Below the pieces are notes generated by a model. It saw only the letters and a program-made list of their open reading frames with translations. It was not told the origin of the DNA and searched no databases. A stretch of DNA of 64,000 nt from Paenibacillus phytorum (GTDB taxonomy: Bacteria > Bacillota > Bacilli > Paenibacillales > NBRC-103111), in assembly GCF_013141715.1 (NCBI RefSeq), contig NZ_WHOA01000104.1, forward strand, positions 35,449 to 99,448, in the 5' to 3' direction. Shown here in pieces: positions 25,223-34,936 of this stretch. The stretch's first letter is position 1; each line of letters opens with the position of its first letter. The position numbers and the translations under genes are program-made.

Positions 25223-26767
25223 TTAGCGGTTTAAATACTTTAAAGGATTTTCTAAACTACCACTTCTGTGAATCTCAAAATGCAAGTGAACACCCGTGGA
25301 GTCGCCTGTACTTCCCATAATACCGATTTTATCGCCCTTTTCGACGATTGTACCTTCGGTGGTGGTGATTTTGCTCAAATGACCATATAACGTCTCGTAA
25401 CCGTTCAAATGATTAATAATAATATAATTGCCGTAATCGGATTTATAACCGGTTTCCGTGACTTTGCCGTTATCGGCCGTCATGATATTCTTATTGCCTG
25501 TGATATCAATCCCTTTGTGAAGCTTACCCCAACGCACGCCGAACGTACTTGAAATACTTGGGGAAATGACAGGCCACGCGAACTTCCCTGAGCCTTCACC
25601 TTGAACCACTTTCGTTCCTTTTTTCACCTTAGCCATAACAGGTTTATCAATGATCTCTTCATTCACAAGCTTCTCTTCGGTCATTAAACCGTCGACCTTC
25701 GTCACTTGAATCGTAACCTTCTTCAGCCCATTCTTTCCAGCCGTTATCGGTTGAACTACACCTACACGAAGTGAATCATCTTTCACATACTCCGTGTCGT
25801 ATTGAATCTCCTGATTCTGTACAACCCGTTCTGTTGTCTTAACAGAGAGCGTTGGTTTGAGCACCGTCACATCAAGTTGGTTGCCAATTTTCAGCTTATC
25901 ATCTTGAAGTCCGGGGTTCTTATCATAAATGAATTGCTTCGTAATCCCTAATTTTTTCGCGATACAGGAGACACAATCTCCTTCGACAACCGTATACTTG
26001 GCAGGCTGTACATCACCGGTCTTGAGCTTCTTAACGACATCATCCGGTTTAGCCAAATCATCTGGTTCGATAGGAACTTCCTTAGTATCGACTTGCTGAA
26101 TAAACTCTACTTTCTCGAGTTCCGATGGTGCTGTTGTGATATCCTCACCCAACTCTGTTGATAGCGCAGCTACCTTAGCGGTTTCCTTGGCTTTAGGCGC
26201 GAAGGGTGCACTTACTTGTTCAAGAATCCGATCAGCCGTCAGCTGATCCTTCACAATTGCGATGGTTTTCCCATCTACCTTCAATTCAATGCCGACCGGT
26301 TGCGGCACAAGCAGCTTATCAAGTGTTGCCAAAACAACTGAATCATCGGATTTTACGTTGAAAGCCTTTTCAGACTCATAGGTAACTCCGTTAGTTTTCA
26401 GCACGACATGCACATCTGGGAATTTTTGTTGAACTTCTTGCGGTTTTCTTTGCTTATATTCATCAATAATCTTATTGTCACTTACAATACCTATTTCTTG
26501 GCCATCCAGCTTAACATGATACACATTCACCATGCCTGCCTCTACATATTGATGTCCAGTAAACGTAATTATCCCAGTTAGAGCGATTGCACTAACTCCC
26601 AGAGCAAGGGACCATTTATGTCGTTTCATTACCGTTAGCGTCGTTGTTGTCGTTGATTCTTCCAGCTGCTTGTCTGATATTGATTCATTTCCGGTCAAGC
26701 TTTCTCGCTTAGGCGTGAATCTCTTGATGAGATCCATGACAAAGCGCATTCCCCTGAAACCTGTCAT
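25223..26767 (-). CDS. M23 family metallopeptidase with LysM and G5 domains
   Basis: 514 residues from the ATG at 26767, preceded by AGGGAG 7 nt upstream; a longer frame to 26908 lacks an SD. One membrane segment (about 72-92) anchors an extracellular part. A LysM-like module at about 285-330 carries GDCVSCIAKKLG. A G5 domain follows (TERVVQNQEIQYDTEYVKDD), then an M23 peptidase with zinc ligands in HKGIDI and HLHFEIH. It is likely a peptidoglycan endopeptidase for wall turnover. Its position upstream of walRK fits a cell-envelope module. Confidence 0.9.
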   Translation of the reverse strand: MTGFRGMRFVMDLIKRFTPKRESLTGNESISDKQLEESTTTTTLTVMKRHKWSLALGVSAIALTGIITFTGHQYVEAGMVNVYHVKLDGQEIGIVSDNKIIDEYKQRKPQEVQQKFPDVHVVLKTNGVTYESEKAFNVKSDDSVVLATLDKLLVPQPVGIELKVDGKTIAIVKDQLTADRILEQVSAPFAPKAKETAKVAALSTELGEDITTAPSELEKVEFIQQVDTKEVPIEPDDLAKPDDVVKKLKTGDVQPAKYTVVEGDCVSCIAKKLGITKQFIYDKNPGLQDDKLKIGNQLDVTVLKPTLSVKTTERVVQNQEIQYDTEYVKDDSLRVGVVQPITAGKNGLKKVTIQVTKVDGLMTEEKLVNEEIIDKPVMAKVKKGTKVVQGEGSGKFAWPVISPSISSTFGVRWGKLHKGIDITGNKNIMTADNGKVTETGYKSDYGNYIIINHLNGYETLYGHLSKITTTEGTIVEKGDKIGIMGSTGDSTGVHLHFEIHRSGSLENPLKYLNR

Positions 26768-27039
26768 GATCTTCTCCCTTTGAACGGTTTTGCATCCGAA
26801 GATACATAAATAAACCTTGATTAGACATAATATCCATGAAGGATGTCTTCCTTTTGTTAAATTTAACACACTTTCTCTGCCTATTTCAACAAAATACTCG
26901 ATATCCATGTGATAGATTCGTGTCCATCACCAAAAGAAGGCGCTAAAAATTCATTTTTTTGTATGAAAATCCAAGAGAATATGCGCACTGCTACAAGGAT
27001 TGACGAATTAGCATGAAAAATTGAAAGGGGACATCAACG

Positions 27040-27300
27040 ATGGAAATTAATTTGTCGGCTACATTCCAAAATAGGGATAATTTAGAGCAAGCGGCGGAAG
27101 TACTTAAATTGCAAGGTGTACTAGATATCAAATTCGATAATAGCGTAGTGCCTAATTCTGATCAACAAGCTGACAGCTTCATTCAATCCGTAGACAGCTT
27201 TGCTGCTGAGTCCTCCTTTGCACTCATGGTAAGTGTTGAGAAGTCACGCTATCGCCAAGCTGAGGATACGATTATCAAATACGGCGGACAACTCCATTAA
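27040..27300 (+). CDS. small conserved hypothetical protein
   Basis: 86 residues, SD AAAGGGG before the ATG. A possible beta-alpha fold similar in size to general-stress (YflT-like) proteins, but I do not recognise it: MEINLSATFQNRDNLEQAAE, then VEKSRYRQAEDTIIKYGGQ. No membrane segment. Its stop codon overlaps the stop of the convergent membrane protein gene: the two genes share 4 bp. Confidence 0.65.
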   Translation: MEINLSATFQNRDNLEQAAEVLKLQGVLDIKFDNSVVPNSDQQADSFIQSVDSFAAESSFALMVSVEKSRYRQAEDTIIKYGGQLH

Positions 27301-27965
27301 TACTTGCTTAGGATATCTGTAAGCTGCTTCAATTCCTTCTCACTTAAGTACTTTTTAAGCGTGTCATTGACCTGCTTTAACTCTTCTGTGGTAATCCCAT
27401 CTTCGAGCAAAACGGATAGATTCTGCACGTCACTTTGCGGCAGCTTGGCAACAACTAGAGAAAATATTTTCATCTTATCGTCGCTAGACAGTGCTTCTTT
27501 CTTTTTGGCAAAATCCTCCGTCGACATGACGAGTTCCTTTTTCTGCTCGTTCGCTTCACTTCGCGCTCTTCCCATAACGGCTACGGCATCATCCTTGGCT
27601 CCTTGGGAAGCATCTCCACCGTCATTAGAACTAACTCCACTTGTGGGAAGTTGATCGTTTGAACTAGGGTTAGATAGGCTTCCAGACGGGTTGAGACTAG
27701 GAACAGGCTTCGTTGGTGCAGGGCTTTCAGATGGGGCAGCTTGCTTCCCCCCGTCTCTACGCATAACTATATTCAGCTCACCCGCCAATCTTGCAGCAAA
27801 TTCGTTAAATTGAACCTTTTTACCCAAAGCTGGGATCTGATATTGTCGAAATATATCCTCCACGTACATGTTTACAACATACCATGTCGTAAACATCGTA
27901 ATCGATGTAATCAGGACTGTTCCAATGACGATCTTACTTAACCATGCTATTAATTTCATTCTCAT
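27297..27965 (-). CDS. membrane-anchored hypothetical protein
   Basis: 222 residues from the ATG at 27965 (AGGAG 5 nt upstream; an ATG two codons later is possible). One N-terminal membrane segment (WLSKIVIGTVLITSITMFTT) leads to a region outside the cell. A Ser/Pro/Asn-rich low-complexity linker (about 75-125) precedes a charged helical C-terminus of repeated LSEKELKQLTDIL-like heptads. Function unknown; similar small proteins occur next to purA in Paenibacillus, as far as I can recall. Confidence 0.7.
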   Translation of the reverse strand: MRMKLIAWLSKIVIGTVLITSITMFTTWYVVNMYVEDIFRQYQIPALGKKVQFNEFAARLAGELNIVMRRDGGKQAAPSESPAPTKPVPSLNPSGSLSNPSSNDQLPTSGVSSNDGGDASQGAKDDAVAVMGRARSEANEQKKELVMSTEDFAKKKEALSSDDKMKIFSLVVAKLPQSDVQNLSVLLEDGITTEELKQVNDTLKKYLSEKELKQLTDILSKY

Positions 27966-28039
27966 TATCACTCCTGGCGCATAATCATGTTCCTCCCTCC
28001 CAGTATTGACGAAATCATCTCCATTAAATCCCTTTTTGA

Positions 28040-28082
28040 TAAAAAAGAAATCCTCTAAGCCGCAAACAGCCTAGAGGATTTC
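28040..28082 (-). terminator. purA terminator
   Basis: A perfect 11-bp stem (28047-28057 with 28072-28082) is followed on the minus strand by six T, 48 nt after purA. Confidence 0.85.
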
Positions 28083-28129
28083 TTAAGTTATTCAGGAAAA
28101 AGCGAACATTACGCCTCATTTGGTTATAA

Positions 28130-29416
28130 TTATGCGTAGATTGGACGAACCAGGTTCGTTTGCTCACGGTTACGACCTACGGAGAAGATCGCGATTGGAA
28201 TACCTGTCAGCTGAGAAACACGCTCCACATAATGTCTGGCATTCTCAGGCAGATCGCTCAGCGTACGTGCGCCGGATACGTCTTCTGTCCAACCTGGAAG
28301 CTCTTCATATACAGCTTCACACTCGGAGATAGCTTTCAGGCTAGCCGGGTAGTGCTCAATCAACTCGCCGCGGTACATGTAGCCTGTGCAAATTTTTACC
28401 GTTTCAAGACCAGTCAGAACGTCAATGGAGTTAAGGGACAAGCCCGTGATTCCGCTAACGCGTCTTGCGTGACGAACAACAACGCTGTCGAACCAACCAA
28501 CACGACGTGGACGACCCGTTACTGTACCGTATTCAAAGCCTTTTTCACGAATCCAAGCGCCGATTTCGTTGTCCAGCTCCGTAGGGAACGGGCCATCTCC
28601 AACACGCGTCGTGTAAGCTTTTGCCACACCAATGATGTTGTGGATTTTCGTTGGGCCTACGCCTGAACCGATACATACACCGCCTGCGGTTGGGTTCGAG
28701 GAGGTAACATACGGGTATGTACCTTGGTCGATATCCAACATAACGCCTTGTGCGCCTTCGAACAATACTCTGCGCCCTTGATCAATGTATTGGTTCAATA
28801 CAACCGACGTATCCGTTACATAGGGACGAATGACTTCAGCGTACTCGAGATATTCTTTGAGAATTGGTTCTACATCAAGACCCTGTGAACCGTAAACTTG
28901 CTCAATCACAACGTTTTTCTCAGCAACGATGCGTCTAAGCTTCAATTCGAACTCTTCCGCATCCATCAAATCAGCGATACGAATACCGTTACGAGCTGCT
29001 TTATCCATATAACAAGGTCCGATTCCTTTGCGGGTCGTACCAATTTTGCTATCACCTTTGCGATCTTCTTCCAGACCATCCATCAACAAATGATACGGCA
29101 TAATGACATGCGCGCGGTCACTGATGTTGAGGTTCGTCGTCGTAAAACCATTATCATGAATGTAGTTAATTTCTTCAATGAGCGCAGCCGGGTTAATAAC
29201 CATTCCATTCCCGATTACACATGCTTTATCTTTGTAAAAAATACCTGAAGGAATCATCGTTAGCTTATATTTCTTCCCACTAATAATGATCGTATGGCCA
29301 GCATTGTTACCACCTTGATAACGAGCAACGACCTCAGCAGATTCCGCTAAGAAATCCGTGATTTTCCCTTTCCCTTCATCTCCCCATTGCGTACCGACAA
29401 CAACAACCGTTGACAT
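28130..29416 (-). CDS. purA: adenylosuccinate synthetase
   Basis: 428 residues from the ATG at 29416 (GGAGG 9 nt upstream; a GTG two codons earlier is too close). It converts IMP, aspartate and GTP to adenylosuccinate, the first committed step to AMP. Signatures: [14 protein letters not shown] with the catalytic Asp, NNAGHTI with the catalytic His, [16 protein letters not shown], and the GTP-binding C-terminus SVGRNREQT. Regulated by a PurBox pair and possibly by its long structured leader. Monocistronic. Confidence 0.97.
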   Translation of the reverse strand: MSTVVVVGTQWGDEGKGKITDFLAESAEVVARYQGGNNAGHTIIISGKKYKLTMIPSGIFYKDKACVIGNGMVINPAALIEEINYIHDNGFTTTNLNISDRAHVIMPYHLLMDGLEEDRKGDSKIGTTRKGIGPCYMDKAARNGIRIADLMDAEEFELKLRRIVAEKNVVIEQVYGSQGLDVEPILKEYLEYAEVIRPYVTDTSVVLNQYIDQGRRVLFEGAQGVMLDIDQGTYPYVTSSNPTAGGVCIGSGVGPTKIHNIIGVAKAYTTRVGDGPFPTELDNEIGAWIREKGFEYGTVTGRPRRVGWFDSVVVRHARRVSGITGLSLNSIDVLTGLETVKICTGYMYRGELIEHYPASLKAISECEAVYEELPGWTEDVSGARTLSDLPENARHYVERVSQLTGIPIAIFSVGRNREQTNLVRPIYA

Positions 29417-29736
29417 ATGCACTTACCTCCGTACGGTGACGAATCACCCATAATGAGCCGTTATGGCTTTAGTACCACAGAGAGAAGTTGGACTTCATTA
29501 AAGCGCTAAAGCGTCTAGCGTCCATCATACTTTCCCTCTGGCGATGCAAATACCTCTATACACCGTTACACACTTGGCGAACCGGTTCAGAGGGCTTACT
29601 CACCGCAAAGGAACATCCAGGTTTCTTCGGCAGTCATCTGCAGGAAGGGAACCTACCTTACGGCATGAAAAACGACCTTATTTCGAAGTTGCCTTGCGAT
29701 AAGCAGGCATTCGACCAAGGTTTTTTCACCGTCTCT
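29417..29736 (-). promoter_or_regulatory. long structured purA leader with terminator-like hairpin
   Basis: From the predicted start near 29730 the leader runs about 310 nt. Its first 60 nt (29668-29726) fold into a long stem: AAAAACC..., TCGAA/TTCGA, TGCCT/AGGCA, followed by GGTCGTTTTT, resembling an intrinsic terminator. Further hairpins: CCATAA/TTATGG (about 29450-29468) and GGTGA-TTCG-TCACC (29436-29449), just before the SD. No known purine riboswitch core is evident. Confidence 0.6.
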
Positions 29737-29765
29737 AGTGTAGCAGTCCCCCTGAGCAAAGTCAA
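29737..29765 (-). promoter_or_regulatory. sigma-A promoter of purA
   Basis: On the minus strand TTGACT (29760-29765), 17 bp, TACACT (29737-29742). Confidence 0.75.
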
Positions 29766-29767
29766 TT

Positions 29768-29812
29768 AAAAACGAACAATTACACAGGTGCCCGTATAAT
29801 CGTTCGGATATT
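29768..29812. promoter_or_regulatory. PurR operator (PurBox pair)
   Basis: AAAAACGAACAAT at 29768-29780 and, inverted, ATCCGAACGATT (29798-29810), with the usual inverted arrangement and close spacing, directly upstream of the purA -35. This matches the PurBox pair bound by PurR in B. subtilis. Confidence 0.7.
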
Positions 29813-29843
29813 GCACAAACTAATAGGTTAGCCCTCTGAAAAT

Positions 29844-29877
29844 TAAAAAAAGCAGCCGTCAATACTGCGCGGCTGCT
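29844..29877 (-). terminator. dnaB terminator overlapping the stop codon
   Basis: AGCAGCCG (29851-29858) pairs with CGGCTGCT (29870-29877), with seven T after it on the minus strand. The dnaB stop (29859-29861) lies in the loop and the last Ala codons in the stem. Confidence 0.85.
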
Positions 29878-31223
29878 GCTTCCTGATGACTTCGATCCAT
29901 ATTCACGAACTTATTAAATTGCTTCAAGAAGGCCAGCTCTACGGTTCCTACAGGACCGTTCCGCTGCTTAGCAATAATAATCTCGATAATGTTCTTCTTC
30001 TCGGATTCCTTATCGTAGTAATCGTCCCGGTAGAGGAACGCTACGATGTCGGCATCTTGCTCGATGGATCCCGATTCCCTAAGGTCAGACATCATCGGAC
30101 GCTTGTCTTGCCGCTGCTCAACACCCCGGCTCAACTGCGAGAGCGCGATGACCGGAACGTTGAGCTCACGCGCAATTTGCTTCAGCGTACGGGAGATCTC
30201 AGAGACCTCCTGCTGACGGTTATCGCCTTTGCCGCGGCCGGCAATCAGCTGCAGGTAGTCGATGAGGATCATGCCGAGCCCCTTCTCCTGCTGCAGACGA
30301 CGGCACTTCGCGCGGATGTCCGCGACCGTAATCGATGGTGAATCATCGATGTAGATGTTCGCCTCGGACAAGGCGCCAATCGCCATCGTCAGCTTCTCCC
30401 AGTCGTCGCCCTCGAGATAACCCGTCCGCATGCGGTTCGCGTCGACGTTCGCTTCCGCGCAGATCATACGCTGTACGAGCTGCGCCGCGCCCATCTCCAG
30501 AGAGAAGATGGCGACGGTTTCTTTGGCCCGTACGCCGACGTTCTGCGCAACGTTCAGCGCGAACGCGGTCTTACCTACGGAAGGACGGGCGGCCAAGATG
30601 ACAAGGTCCGAACGCTGGAAGCCGGACGTCATCTTGTCGAGGTCAATAAAGCCCGAAGGGATCCCCGTTGACCCTCCCTTATTCGAGTAAAGCTGCTCAA
30701 CTTTCTCGAATACTTCCATGAGCACATCGCGAATAACCACGAAGCCGCTTGAGCTGCGGCGCTGCGAGATCTCAAGGATCTTCGCCTCCGCCTCGCTGAG
30801 CATCGACCCTACATCGTCCTCATTGGCATAGCCATTGGAGACGATCTGGGTCGCCGTTCGGATAAGGCGGCGTAACATTGACTTTTCCTCGACGATAGCT
30901 GCGTAGTAGTCAATGTTTGCTGCTGTTGGCACTGCATTGGCCAACTCAGAAAGATACGTCACGCCGCCGATCTCTTCAAGCTGCTGCTTGTTCTGTAAGC
31001 GCGACGTAAGTGTGATAAGGTCGACAGGTTCCTGCTCTTCTGCGAGTTCTACGATCGCCTCGAAGATGCGTTGATGTGTACCACGATAGAAGTCGTCGCT
31101 TGATATCCGCTCCATGGCGGTAATCAAGGCTTCGCCGTGAATCAAAATAGCACCGAGTACGGCTTGCTCGGCTTCTATATTTTGTGGGGGTACACGATCC
31201 ATAAACATATTATCTCCGCTCAT
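29859..31223 (-). CDS. dnaB: replicative DNA helicase DnaB (B. subtilis DnaC)
   Basis: 454 residues. The N-terminal domain (VPPQNIEAEQAVLGAILIHG) is followed by the RecA-like motor with Walker A ARPSVGKTAFALN, Walker B MILIDYLQLI and the arginine finger region GSIEQDADIVAFLYRDDYY. It forms the hexameric ring that unwinds DNA at forks. The Walker region (about 30180-30660) is much richer in GC than the gene's ends. It lies downstream of rplI with a 357-bp gap. Confidence 0.96.
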   Translation of the reverse strand: MSGDNMFMDRVPPQNIEAEQAVLGAILIHGEALITAMERISSDDFYRGTHQRIFEAIVELAEEQEPVDLITLTSRLQNKQQLEEIGGVTYLSELANAVPTAANIDYYAAIVEEKSMLRRLIRTATQIVSNGYANEDDVGSMLSEAEAKILEISQRRSSSGFVVIRDVLMEVFEKVEQLYSNKGGSTGIPSGFIDLDKMTSGFQRSDLVILAARPSVGKTAFALNVAQNVGVRAKETVAIFSLEMGAAQLVQRMICAEANVDANRMRTGYLEGDDWEKLTMAIGALSEANIYIDDSPSITVADIRAKCRRLQQEKGLGMILIDYLQLIAGRGKGDNRQQEVSEISRTLKQIARELNVPVIALSQLSRGVEQRQDKRPMMSDLRESGSIEQDADIVAFLYRDDYYDKESEKKNIIEIIIAKQRNGPVGTVELAFLKQFNKFVNMDRSHQEAAAAQY

Positions 31224-31580
31224 GCTGCTGTACCCGCCTTTCTTTTCGTTAGTTAGTTTACTAGCTTTGCTTCACAAATGGATGAGAAACTCTTCAATCG
31301 TTTTCTATCATCCATGGTTCATCTTTTACTCTTACTCTATTAAACTCTCTAAACTCTTAAATATCTTTACAGACATCTAATAAATCTCCCCACAGCAAAA
31401 CTACGAGAACTACCTCGTAGATTCACCAACCGCGGTATAACCTCACAATAGATAAGAGCCCCTCCAAGGGACTCTTACCTTCATCCATGTTCTTTCTCCG
31501 TAACGCTGTTTTCTCTTGCTCTGGGACGCTGTCTTCCCATGCTCCGGAACGCCACTATCCACGTTCCGTCACTCGACTTC
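31224..31580 (-). other. gap between rplI and dnaB with hairpins
   Basis: Holds a 7-bp hairpin CTACGAG/CTCGTAG (31401-31420), a 9-bp hairpin AAGAGCCCC/GGGACTCTT (31454-31476) without a T-run, and three imperfect 23-bp tandem units (31500-31568). No gene is visible. Confidence 0.6.
31500..31568. repeat. three imperfect 22-24 bp tandem units after rplI
   Basis: Units 31500-31523, 31524-31546 and 31547-31568 share the frame '..AACGCTGT.TTC.C.TGCTC.G', the last the most degenerate. Confidence 0.45.
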
Positions 31581-32030
31581 TTACTTCTCTTCCGTCACGT
31601 GTACGTTCAAGCTAGCAGTTACTTCACTGTGCAGTTTCACAGCAACCTTCGTCACACCAAGCGTACGAATTGGATCTTCCAGCACGATTTTGCGCTTATC
31701 GATTACGATCTTGTACTGCTTCTCTAAAATCTCTGCGATTTGCTTGCTAGGGATGGCTCCGAATAGACGTCCGCCTTCACCGGCTTTCGCCTTGATTTGA
31801 ACGGTCATTTCACCAAGCTTCTCACCAAGCGCCTGAGCATCGGCTTTCTCTTGATCCTTGCGGCGCTGCTCGGCTTTTTTCTGATTATCCAGCACCTTAA
31901 CAGTTCCTTGTGTAGCTGGAGCAGCAAGCCCCTGCGCGATTAGGAAATTCTGTGCGTAACCCTCAGATACTTCTTTCACTTCGCCCTTCTTACCTTGGCC
32001 TTTTACGTCTTTTAGTAAAATTACTTTCAT
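31581..32030 (-). CDS. rplI: 50S ribosomal protein L9
   Basis: 149 residues, normal length. N-terminal signature [20 protein letters not shown], the Asn-rich [12 protein letters not shown] and a long connecting helix (about 41-75), then the C-terminal domain with [14 protein letters not shown]. It binds 23S rRNA near the L1 stalk. Its start overlaps the gdpP stop by 4 bp. Confidence 0.97.
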   Translation of the reverse strand: MKVILLKDVKGQGKKGEVKEVSEGYAQNFLIAQGLAAPATQGTVKVLDNQKKAEQRRKDQEKADAQALGEKLGEMTVQIKAKAGEGGRLFGAIPSKQIAEILEKQYKIVIDKRKIVLEDPIRTLGVTKVAVKLHSEVTASLNVHVTEEK

Positions 32031-33997
32031 TCGAAAAGTCCCTCCTCTTCCTGCATTTCTTCAAGTACTTTCTTCAATCGATTCGTTGCTTCCTCTAAGG
32101 TGCCATCTATCTGCGTAGCTGCATTCGTTAAATGCCCGCCTCCGCCCAAACGCTCCATAACGATCTGAACGTTCATCTGTCCTAGCGATCTTGCGCTAAT
32201 CCCGATCAATCCGTCCGGTCGTTCGGCGATGACAAAGGATGCCATAATATTCGTCATATTCAACAATGTATCAGCTACTTGCGCAATCATCAACTGAGAA
32301 TATTTGCGATTTGGCTCAGCAACTGCCAATGCGACATGTTCGTAAATCGTTTCTGTTAGTTTAATGACCTCTGCTCTCTCGATATACGAATCGAGATCTT
32401 CCTTCAGCAATCGCTGGATTAATGAGGAATCAGCACCATTTCGGCGCAAATAGGATGCCGCTTCGAAGGTTCTTGCTCCTGTACGGAGGCTGAAACTCTT
32501 CGTATCCACCACGATCCCAGCCAGCAGCATCGTTGCCTCCAACACTTCCATGGTTAGCTTTTCATTGATATATTGAAGCAGCTCTGTCACAAGCTCGCAC
32601 GTTGAGGACGCATACGGCTCCATATAGACGAGTGTCGCATCATGGATGAACTCCTCACTACGGCGATGGTGATCGACCACCACGACCCTGTGCGTCTGCT
32701 GCAGCAGCTTAGGCTCGGCTACCATGGACGCCTTATGTGTATCCAAAACAACCGCCAGCGAGCGCTGTGTCGTAATCTGCATCGCCTGTTCGGGCGTAAT
32801 GAACCAACGATGCAGCCGCTCATCGGCAGCAATCGTCTCCATGACCTTCTGAATCGAGGGATTAACGCCCTCCAGTACAATGTAGCCTTCTTTGCCGACA
32901 ACCTGTACAGCCTTCAAGACACCAATCGCTGCGCCAACGGAGTCCATATCGGGGAACCGATGACCCATGATGATCACTTTATCGCTATCCTTCATTAGAT
33001 CACGCAAGGCGTGAGAAATAACTCTAGCTCGAACCCGCGTACGCTTCTCAACCGCATTCGTTCTTCCGCCATAGAAGGAAAGTCGCTGTCCGACTTTGAC
33101 CGTTACCTGATCGCCGCCGCGGCCGAGTGACATATCTAGTCCCATCTGTGCCATTTGACCAAGTTCCATGAGCTGTTCAGCTCCTGAAGCGATCCCAATA
33201 CTAAGCGTCAATGGAAGCTTATTTTCAATCGTCAGATCCCGCACTTCGTCCAGGATTTCAAAACGCGTTTGTTCCAGTTGGCGCAAAGCCTTCTGATCCA
33301 TCAGAATAAGGAAACGATCCGATGACGTCCGGCGCAAATATATCTGGTACTTCTGAGCCCATTCGGTAATCTCACCAGTCACCTTAGCCAGCATAATACT
33401 GCGAGTCTGATCATCGAGACCTTGCGTCGACTCCTCTAGATTATCCATCATTACGATACCGATCGCCGTTTTCTCATCTTCATACTTCTTCGCCAAAATC
33501 GCTTGCTCCGTTATTTCACGGAAATAAAGCAGCCGCTCCTCTGGCTTAATCCATACTTGATAAATAAACTTTCCAATGGACAGCTCCAGCTTGTCACTTT
33601 TGTCGCTTTTGTCCTTTTTGTTTTTCAAATCAGGGAAGAATTCAAATAGCGACTCGCCAATGACCGAATCCTTCTCAAGCATTTTTGCCACAAATGGGTT
33701 GTGCCACTCGATGCGCTTCTCTTCATTATATAAAATAATTCCGATGGGAAGGCCACTCATGACTTCATTGCCCGCTTTTTTCACCCGATGTGTAATCGTT
33801 CCGACGTACGTATTTAACTCTCTACGAAAAGCCGTCTCCGCTTGCAGCGTAAAGTATGCTAATACCCCGCAAATCAGGAAGGCTGTAAGGCCCAGCCACC
33901 ATTTGAACATATAAATAATGGCTGTCAAAATGATGAGTAGGACGAAAATCCACACGATATGTTGACCGTGCCACCGCTTTAAAAGGAACTTCGGCAT
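32027..33997 (-). CDS. gdpP: cyclic-di-AMP phosphodiesterase GdpP (YybT)
   Basis: 656 residues. Two N-terminal membrane helices, a degenerate PAS domain (about 80-150), a degenerate GGDEF domain (about 170-300, [17 protein letters not shown]) and a DHH/DHHA1 phosphodiesterase module: [27 protein letters not shown] and [11 protein letters not shown]. It hydrolyses c-di-AMP to pApA, linking wall stress, potassium and DNA integrity. Order yybS-gdpP-rplI-dnaB matches B. subtilis. Confidence 0.95.
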   Translation of the reverse strand: MPKFLLKRWHGQHIVWIFVLLIILTAIIYMFKWWLGLTAFLICGVLAYFTLQAETAFRRELNTYVGTITHRVKKAGNEVMSGLPIGIILYNEEKRIEWHNPFVAKMLEKDSVIGESLFEFFPDLKNKKDKSDKSDKLELSIGKFIYQVWIKPEERLLYFREITEQAILAKKYEDEKTAIGIVMMDNLEESTQGLDDQTRSIMLAKVTGEITEWAQKYQIYLRRTSSDRFLILMDQKALRQLEQTRFEILDEVRDLTIENKLPLTLSIGIASGAEQLMELGQMAQMGLDMSLGRGGDQVTVKVGQRLSFYGGRTNAVEKRTRVRARVISHALRDLMKDSDKVIIMGHRFPDMDSVGAAIGVLKAVQVVGKEGYIVLEGVNPSIQKVMETIAADERLHRWFITPEQAMQITTQRSLAVVLDTHKASMVAEPKLLQQTHRVVVVDHHRRSEEFIHDATLVYMEPYASSTCELVTELLQYINEKLTMEVLEATMLLAGIVVDTKSFSLRTGARTFEAASYLRRNGADSSLIQRLLKEDLDSYIERAEVIKLTETIYEHVALAVAEPNRKYSQLMIAQVADTLLNMTNIMASFVIAERPDGLIGISARSLGQMNVQIVMERLGGGGHLTNAATQIDGTLEEATNRLKKVLEEMQEEEGLFE

Positions 33998-34015
33998 TCG
34001 AACTAGCTCCTAATC

Positions 34016-34930
34016 CTATATATTTTTCTTGAACCGTTCTCGGATTGGAAACGCAACATCAAATACCCCTAATAAGCTGTAAACGATAAATAAAGGAGGC
34101 ATGAAGCAAACTAATACAATCGCCACGATTGGCAATATAGGCTTCCACTTGTTCGCATGGGCAACAAAGAATAGAAAGCAAATCGCCTGAATAGCGAAGG
34201 CTAGCATAAGCAGCGGCATCGCATTCATTAGTAACGTAGAAATCAGCGAAATTGAAGCCGGATTAACAAATAAATCTAAAACAAATACAACCAAATAGAT
34301 CCAGACAAGCGATTTCTGCAGCATCCACTCCCTCATCGGGCGTAATCCTGGAATTCCTTCTCCTGTTTTGTTGAGCAGCCAGCGGCTAATGCCGTGGGAC
34401 ACAAACGTGTAGAATAGAGCTACGAAAATTAAATATAAAGGAATCACTTGCACGATGAAATTGACATACCAATCCTGATCTTTCGGCAAAATATCACGAA
34501 TGCCTGGAGGCATACTCGCTATACTTTCCATCATGAATAGCTTGAACTTCGCAACCGGATCAAATCCGAGCGCATACCCAATAACAAGACTCACCAGTGA
34601 CTCTGCCAGAATCGTGATAATTCCTGCCGTTAACACTGATCTTGCCGCTGCTTTACGTTTGTATAAGTTACCCATGACCAGAACAGGCGGTAAGAAGAAT
34701 AGAGAAACCGACATGAGGAATATCCCTTGCCATTGGGTAAGTATATAAACAACGAGCAAGCTGAGCACATAGCTAATGACGAAACGCCTTGTGCTTGATT
34801 TTACATATAACATTAAAACTGGAATCATGAGAAAACTAAATGTGAAAATAATAAAAGGCGTCATTAGAGATAGCAATGAGACGATCGTCACTGCGCTCCA
34901 TATGATGCTTTGCCAACTTCGTTTCCCCAA
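34016..34930 (-). CDS. YybS family (DUF2232) membrane protein
   Basis: 304 residues with about eight membrane helices. The DUF2232/YybS family is common directly upstream of gdpP in Bacillales. Recognisable stretches are PVLVMGNLYKRKAAARSVLT and the C-terminal PLFIVYSLLGVFDVAFPIRE. Its role is unproven. It stops 18 bp before gdpP and starts 6 bp after the MazG-like gene. Confidence 0.88.
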   Translation of the reverse strand: MGKRSWQSIIWSAVTIVSLLSLMTPFIIFTFSFLMIPVLMLYVKSSTRRFVISYVLSLLVVYILTQWQGIFLMSVSLFFLPPVLVMGNLYKRKAAARSVLTAGIITILAESLVSLVIGYALGFDPVAKFKLFMMESIASMPPGIRDILPKDQDWYVNFIVQVIPLYLIFVALFYTFVSHGISRWLLNKTGEGIPGLRPMREWMLQKSLVWIYLVVFVLDLFVNPASISLISTLLMNAMPLLMLAFAIQAICFLFFVAHANKWKPILPIVAIVLVCFMPPLFIVYSLLGVFDVAFPIRERFKKNI

Positions 34931-34936
34931 CCGGGC

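Noticed and set aside
29653..29862. 69-codon minus ORF upstream of purA
   Set aside because: It overlaps the PurBox pair, the promoter and the leader hairpin.
30335..30601. Plus ORF opposite dnaB
   Set aside because: Arg/Ser-rich antisense reading of the GC-rich region.
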